In this document: positions 14,829 through 17,489 of the stretch, piece after piece
How the letters are laid out: each line of letters starts with the position of its first letter
Position numbering within the stretch: position 1 is the stretch's first letter
Assembly (NCBI GenBank): GCA_002887195.1
Contig: PJAB01001081.1
Coordinates: 1-17,489 of the forward strand
Reading direction: 5' to 3'
Source of the DNA: Chrysochromulina parva
Lineage: Eukaryota; Haptophyta; Prymnesiales; Chrysochromulinaceae
Length of the DNA stretch: 17,489 nt
The notes under the pieces: model-generated
Databases searched by the model: none
Seen by the model: the letters and a program-made list of their open reading frames with translations, nothing else
Told to the model about the DNA's origin: nothing
Made by a program: the position numbers and the translations under genes

Positions 14829-16598
14829 ATGCCAATGACCCCATTCGTTCGCGTCCAAGGCGCTCGCGCCCGTGCTCTCGGCGAGCCTCTGCCAGGCCCG
14901 AGCGATGCTGTGTGCCTTCACTATCAGCGTGGCGTGTGCCGCTTTGGTGAGGCGTGCGCCTTCCGCCACGTGAGTATCTTCGATGGCAGAGTTGTCGAGG
15001 AGGCGGATGGCCCGATTGAAACGAGTGAGGATTCGGCGCTCGTTGCTTGCCAGCGCGCCTTTCGAGCCGCAGAGGCGCGCCTCGCGAATATTCGCGCGGC
15101 TGGAGGGCCGCGCGAGGAGATCGCTGACGCGGCGGCCACGCTGCGCGAGATCCAAGTCCGAGTTCGTGCGATGCTCAAGGGAGCGGCTTCGAATCGTTTG
15201 GCCATTCCGCGCCGGCAGCGTCGCCCCAAGAATGAGAACCGAGCAGGCATTTTCCGCCGCTTCCTACTGGATACATACGGCCATGCTGCACTCGCATCGG
15301 GGAGCGGCGTGCTGGACGTGGCTGGTGGAGCAGGCCTGCTGAGCTTCGAGCTGCTCAACTACAGTCGTGTGCCGGTGACTGTCGTAGATCCCCGCGAGAC
15401 GCTACGCCTCACGCAGCACGAGTGGCGTGTGGCCGTGGCCGCGCGCCGCAGAGCCACTACTGCCGTGTGCAAGCCCGACGCCGAAGCCGCCACTGGCGAC
15501 GAGGTCGGTGATGACGGTGATGACGGTGATGATGACGGTGATGACGGTGATGGCACGGCCGGTGGCGACGCTGAGGCCGGTGGCGACGCTGAGGCCGGTG
15601 CCGACGCTGAGGCCGGTGGCGACGCTGAGGCCGGTGCCGACGCTGAGGCCGGTGGCGACGCTGAGGCCGGTGCCGAGGCTCCCGCTGAGGCCGAGGCCGA
15701 GGTCAACACCGAGACGGACGCCGAAGCTGCCACCGACGCGGTCGCCGAGGCTGCCACCGAGTCCGAGGCTGCCACCGAGGCCGAGGCTACCATCGAGGCC
15801 GAGGCCGCATCTGGTCATGTCGTCGTTCCGATATCAGCGTTGCCATTCGAGCGCTCTACTGGCACGCCGCGCCGGCCTCGGCACTGGCGCCTCTACTGGC
15901 GGGACGCGCTCTGGAAGCCGGTGCTCGAGCTGGAGGACGGACCTCCCGCCTCCAGCTCCGGATCTCCCTGCTCGAGATCGCGCCTTGCCACGTGCCCGAG
16001 CGCCGTACCGAGCGCCGCCGCACTCGCCGCTGTAACGGCTGCACTGGTCGAGGCGCCGCCGCTAGCGCCGAGCTCGCGTCGTCGTCGCAAGACGTCTTCG
16101 ACACAGGATGCGGCCGCGGTGACCGCCCCTCCCGCCAACGTCGCCGCGGTGGGTACGGCCGCCAGTGCCACCAACGGCGGCGACGAGGCGCACGGCCAGT
16201 TGGGCGAGGCGCCGCCGGCGCCAATGGCGCCAACGGCGATGGAGGTGTGCACGATTCTTCAGGGGTGCTCAGCCGTCGTAGGCATGCATCCCGACGCTGC
16301 CACCGAGTCGATCGTGGACTTTGCCCTGGCGGCGGGCAAGCCGTTCGCGGTGGTGCCGTGCTGTGTCTTCGCCGTCGACTTTGCACACCGGCGCGGGCCC
16401 GAGGGGCAGCCCGTGAACAATCACAGCGCCTTCGTGCGCTACCTGCAGGCCAAGGCGCCCGACCGAATCGGGGTGGCCACGCTCCCATTTGAAGGGAAGA
16501 ACGTGGTCTTGTACTCGTTGCCCAAGCGTGCGCAGGGTACCCGCACGATGGCCGGCGGCGATGCGTGCGAGCTGTGCGCGGGTCCGAGCGAGGTTTGA
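14829..16598 (+). CDS. CCCH zinc finger plus class I methyltransferase-like protein
   Basis: A single exon of 589 aa. Residues 29-47 (CLHYQRGVCRFGEACAFRH) form a C-x7-C-x5-C-x3-H zinc finger typical of RNA-binding proteins. A helical stretch follows (~70-118). Residues ~137-190 look like the start of a Rossmann methyltransferase: GIFRRFLLDTYG, VLDVAGGAGLLSFEL (SAM motif I), VTVVDPRE. An acidic, low-complexity insertion (~222-335) then interrupts the fold. The C-terminal part (~480-580) resumes a conserved-looking core: VVGMHPDAATESIVDFAL, KPFAVVPCCVFAVDF, FVRYLQAK, GKNVVLYSLPK. The zinc finger plus methyltransferase layout suggests RNA (possibly tRNA) methylation, but I cannot assign a subfamily or substrate. 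It is head to head with the preceding gene. Confidence 0.8.
   Translation: MPMTPFVRVQGARARALGEPLPGPSDAVCLHYQRGVCRFGEACAFRHVSIFDGRVVEEADGPIETSEDSALVACQRAFRAAEARLANIRAAGGPREEIADAAATLREIQVRVRAMLKGAASNRLAIPRRQRRPKNENRAGIFRRFLLDTYGHAALASGSGVLDVAGGAGLLSFELLNYSRVPVTVVDPRETLRLTQHEWRVAVAARRRATTAVCKPDAEAATGDEVGDDGDDGDDDGDDGDGTAGGDAEAGGDAEAGADAEAGGDAEAGADAEAGGDAEAGAEAPAEAEAEVNTETDAEAATDAVAEAATESEAATEAEATIEAEAASGHVVVPISALPFERSTGTPRRPRHWRLYWRDALWKPVLELEDGPPASSSGSPCSRSRLATCPSAVPSAAALAAVTAALVEAPPLAPSSRRRRKTSSTQDAAAVTAPPANVAAVGTAASATNGGDEAHGQLGEAPPAPMAPTAMEVCTILQGCSAVVGMHPDAATESIVDFALAAGKPFAVVPCCVFAVDFAHRRGPEGQPVNNHSAFVRYLQAKAPDRIGVATLPFEGKNVVLYSLPKRAQGTRTMAGGDACELCAGPSEV
15558..15665. repeat. 18-bp tandem repeat (6 units) in coding sequence
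   Basis: Six units of GCCGGTGGCGACGCTGAG, alternating with a GTGCCGAC variant, encode (Ala-Gly-Gly/Ala-Asp-Ala-Glu)n in the zinc-finger methyltransferase. They are preceded by a GATGACGGT run encoding acidic DDGDDG. Confidence 0.92.
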
Positions 16599-17156
16599 GA
16601 TCACGGTTACGTCGTTCCGGTCTGACCCACCGAAAGAGGGGCCTCTCATTCCGCAAGCGAGTAGAAGTAAACAGTTTTTATCAGATATAAGCCCCAGGAT
16701 ATATAACCATACTGCATTGTGCATACATGATCGCGATGAAATCTTTTATTCAAGAAATCGACAATTGGAAATCGATGTTAATAACGATGACAAAATTAAG
16801 ACAAAATAATGGACTCGAGACAGGCCGAACCGTACTCTCTAGTCAAGTAATTCCTCTATTCGCTCACACTTTAGTGATAGAGCTTACAGCCGAATGTCTT
16901 TATTCTGCACCACCGCAAACTCCGGATGAGGTGTGAATTCACAGTCAATTCCCCGAAATCCAAAAGTGTGAGAGGAGAGCTTGGGGCCGGGCGGCCCCCC
17001 TCCTTGTTCTGCTCGACCGCAAACTCCAGTAGAGGTGTGATTTCACAGTGATTTCCCGGAAACCAGAGAAGAAAGATTACAGGGTACAGGACTGAAGTGC
17101 TTTTTCTACTTTCATAGACTCCGAACTTGGCGAAACGGCGGCCATTTCGCTCTCAG
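16599..17156. other. AT-richer intergenic region with a direct repeat
   Basis: From about 16640 to 16965 the base composition is clearly more A+T-rich than in the rest of the window. A frame at 16727-16936 lacks the local codon bias. The region is likely 3' flank of the methyltransferase gene and promoter of the next gene. Confidence 0.5.
16903..17070. repeat. Imperfect direct repeat, about 65 bp, 104-bp offset
   Basis: Copies at about 16903-16967 and 17007-17070 share TTCTGC, ACCGCAAACTCC, GAGGTGTGA, TTCACAGT and a CCCGAAA/CCCGGAAA segment in the same order. Confidence 0.8.
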
Positions 17157-17489
17157 ATGTCGGGGTGGCGGACGAGGGTGGCGGTGGTGGTGATAGTGGT
17201 GATAGTGGCTTTGGCTTTAGCTTTGGCTTTGGTTTTGAGGCCGCCACCGTCGCCGCCGCCGCCGCCTTCGCCGCCGCCGCCTTCGCCGCCGCCGCCTACT
17301 TCGCCGCCACCCTCGCCTCCGCCGCCCTCGCCGCCCCCGCCCACGCCCCCGCCCTCACCTCCACCCTCACCACCTCCACCTTCCCCACCCCCGCCATCGC
17401 CACCGCCGCCCTCGCCGCCGCCCTCGCCCCCCCCGCCCTCGCCCCCGCCCTCACCTCCACCCTCACCACCTCCACCTTCCCCACCCCCG
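17157..17489 (+). CDS. 5' part of a signal-anchor, Ser-Pro-rich stem protein (runs off the end)
   Basis: From an ATG at 17157, 111 codons stay open to the window end. The start is MSGWRTRVAVVVIVVIVAL, continuing as an Ala/Leu/Val hydrophobic core and then Leu-Arg. This is a signal peptide or type II membrane anchor with flanking Arg. From 17241 every one of 83 codons is Pro, Ser or Thr, in SPPP/SPPPP units. Although the DNA looks like simple CCG repeat, units use all four Pro codons and several Ser codons, which suggests the protein pattern is maintained. Similar anchors plus SPn stems occur in algal cell-surface hydroxyproline-rich proteins and Golgi glycosyltransferases. The functional domain lies beyond the window. 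Confidence 0.6.
   Translation, partial: MSGWRTRVAVVVIVVIVALALALALVLRPPPSPPPPPSPPPPSPPPPTSPPPSPPPPSPPPPTPPPSPPPSPPPPSPPPPSPPPPSPPPSPPPPSPPPSPPPSPPPPSPPP

Noticed and set aside
16727..16936. 69-codon plus-strand frame in the AT-rich region
   Set aside because: A+T-rich third positions unlike all neighbours and no recognisable domain.
17153..17344. Minus-strand Gly/Glu-rich frame at the window end
   Set aside because: It is the complement of the SPPP-encoding repeat. The plus frame has a plausible anchor and a regular SP pattern, so the Gly/Glu reading is taken as a shadow.
1..17489. tRNA, rRNA genes or a complete transposon
   Set aside because: I looked on both strands and saw no cloverleaf with conserved T-loop bases, no rRNA motif, and no transposase or reverse-transcriptase motif. 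A covariance-model scan would be needed to exclude small RNAs.

Overview
The window looks like nuclear DNA of a GC-rich eukaryotic microalga. My best guess is a haptophyte or another alga with a secondary plastid. Supporting points are eukaryote-specific families (ARFRP1-type GTPase, PIH/CS domain, CCCH zinc finger), spliceosomal introns, long mostly single-exon genes with strong G/C third-position bias, many triplet repeats encoding Ala/Gly/Ser/Pro runs, and a transporter with an N-terminal signal peptide of the kind used for import into secondary plastids. The taxon is inferred; no rRNA or marker gene is present.

Layout: (1) the last ~35 codons of an unknown plus-strand gene (2-109); (2) a minus-strand basic protein of 849 aa with Trp-centred, SFI1-like helices and a duplicated module (551-3100); (3) a minus-strand four-exon gene (3397-6486) encoding a fusion of QueA and QueH, the last two enzymes of queuosine synthesis; (4) divergent from it, an ARFRP1/Arl3p-type GTPase (6845-7441) whose catalytic Gln is Ala; (5) a gene-poor stretch with an orphan Ariadne-like UBA fragment and one weak ORF (7625-8435); (6) a minus-strand acyl-protein-thioesterase-like protein without its catalytic Ser, fused to a C-terminal PIH/CS-like domain (8981-10609); (7) a plus-strand SMR (EmrE-like) transporter with a leader (10986-11531); (8) a minus-strand two-exon membrane protein ending in a Tudor/agenet-like module (11817-14759); (9) head to head with it, only 69 bp away, a CCCH zinc-finger methyltransferase-like protein (14829-16598); (10) after an AT-richer gap, the start of a plus-strand gene with a signal anchor and a Ser-Pro-rich stem that runs off the end (17157-17489).

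The most notable system is the QueA-QueH fusion. Eukaryotes are generally considered to salvage queuine, whereas this gene unites the bacterial conversion of preQ1-tRNA to epoxyqueuosine and then to queuosine in one nuclear-encoded polypeptide. Its short introns are also unusual. All three QueH introns start GTAC and are followed by an exon starting GTAC. One is bounded by a 35-bp near-perfect duplication with an 83-bp offset, as expected for introns born by tandem duplication. Introns here also carry CTGATGACC/CTAATGACC repeats that resemble arrays of branch points. The same repeat family, in the opposite orientation, appears to be translated inside the neighbouring membrane-protein gene.
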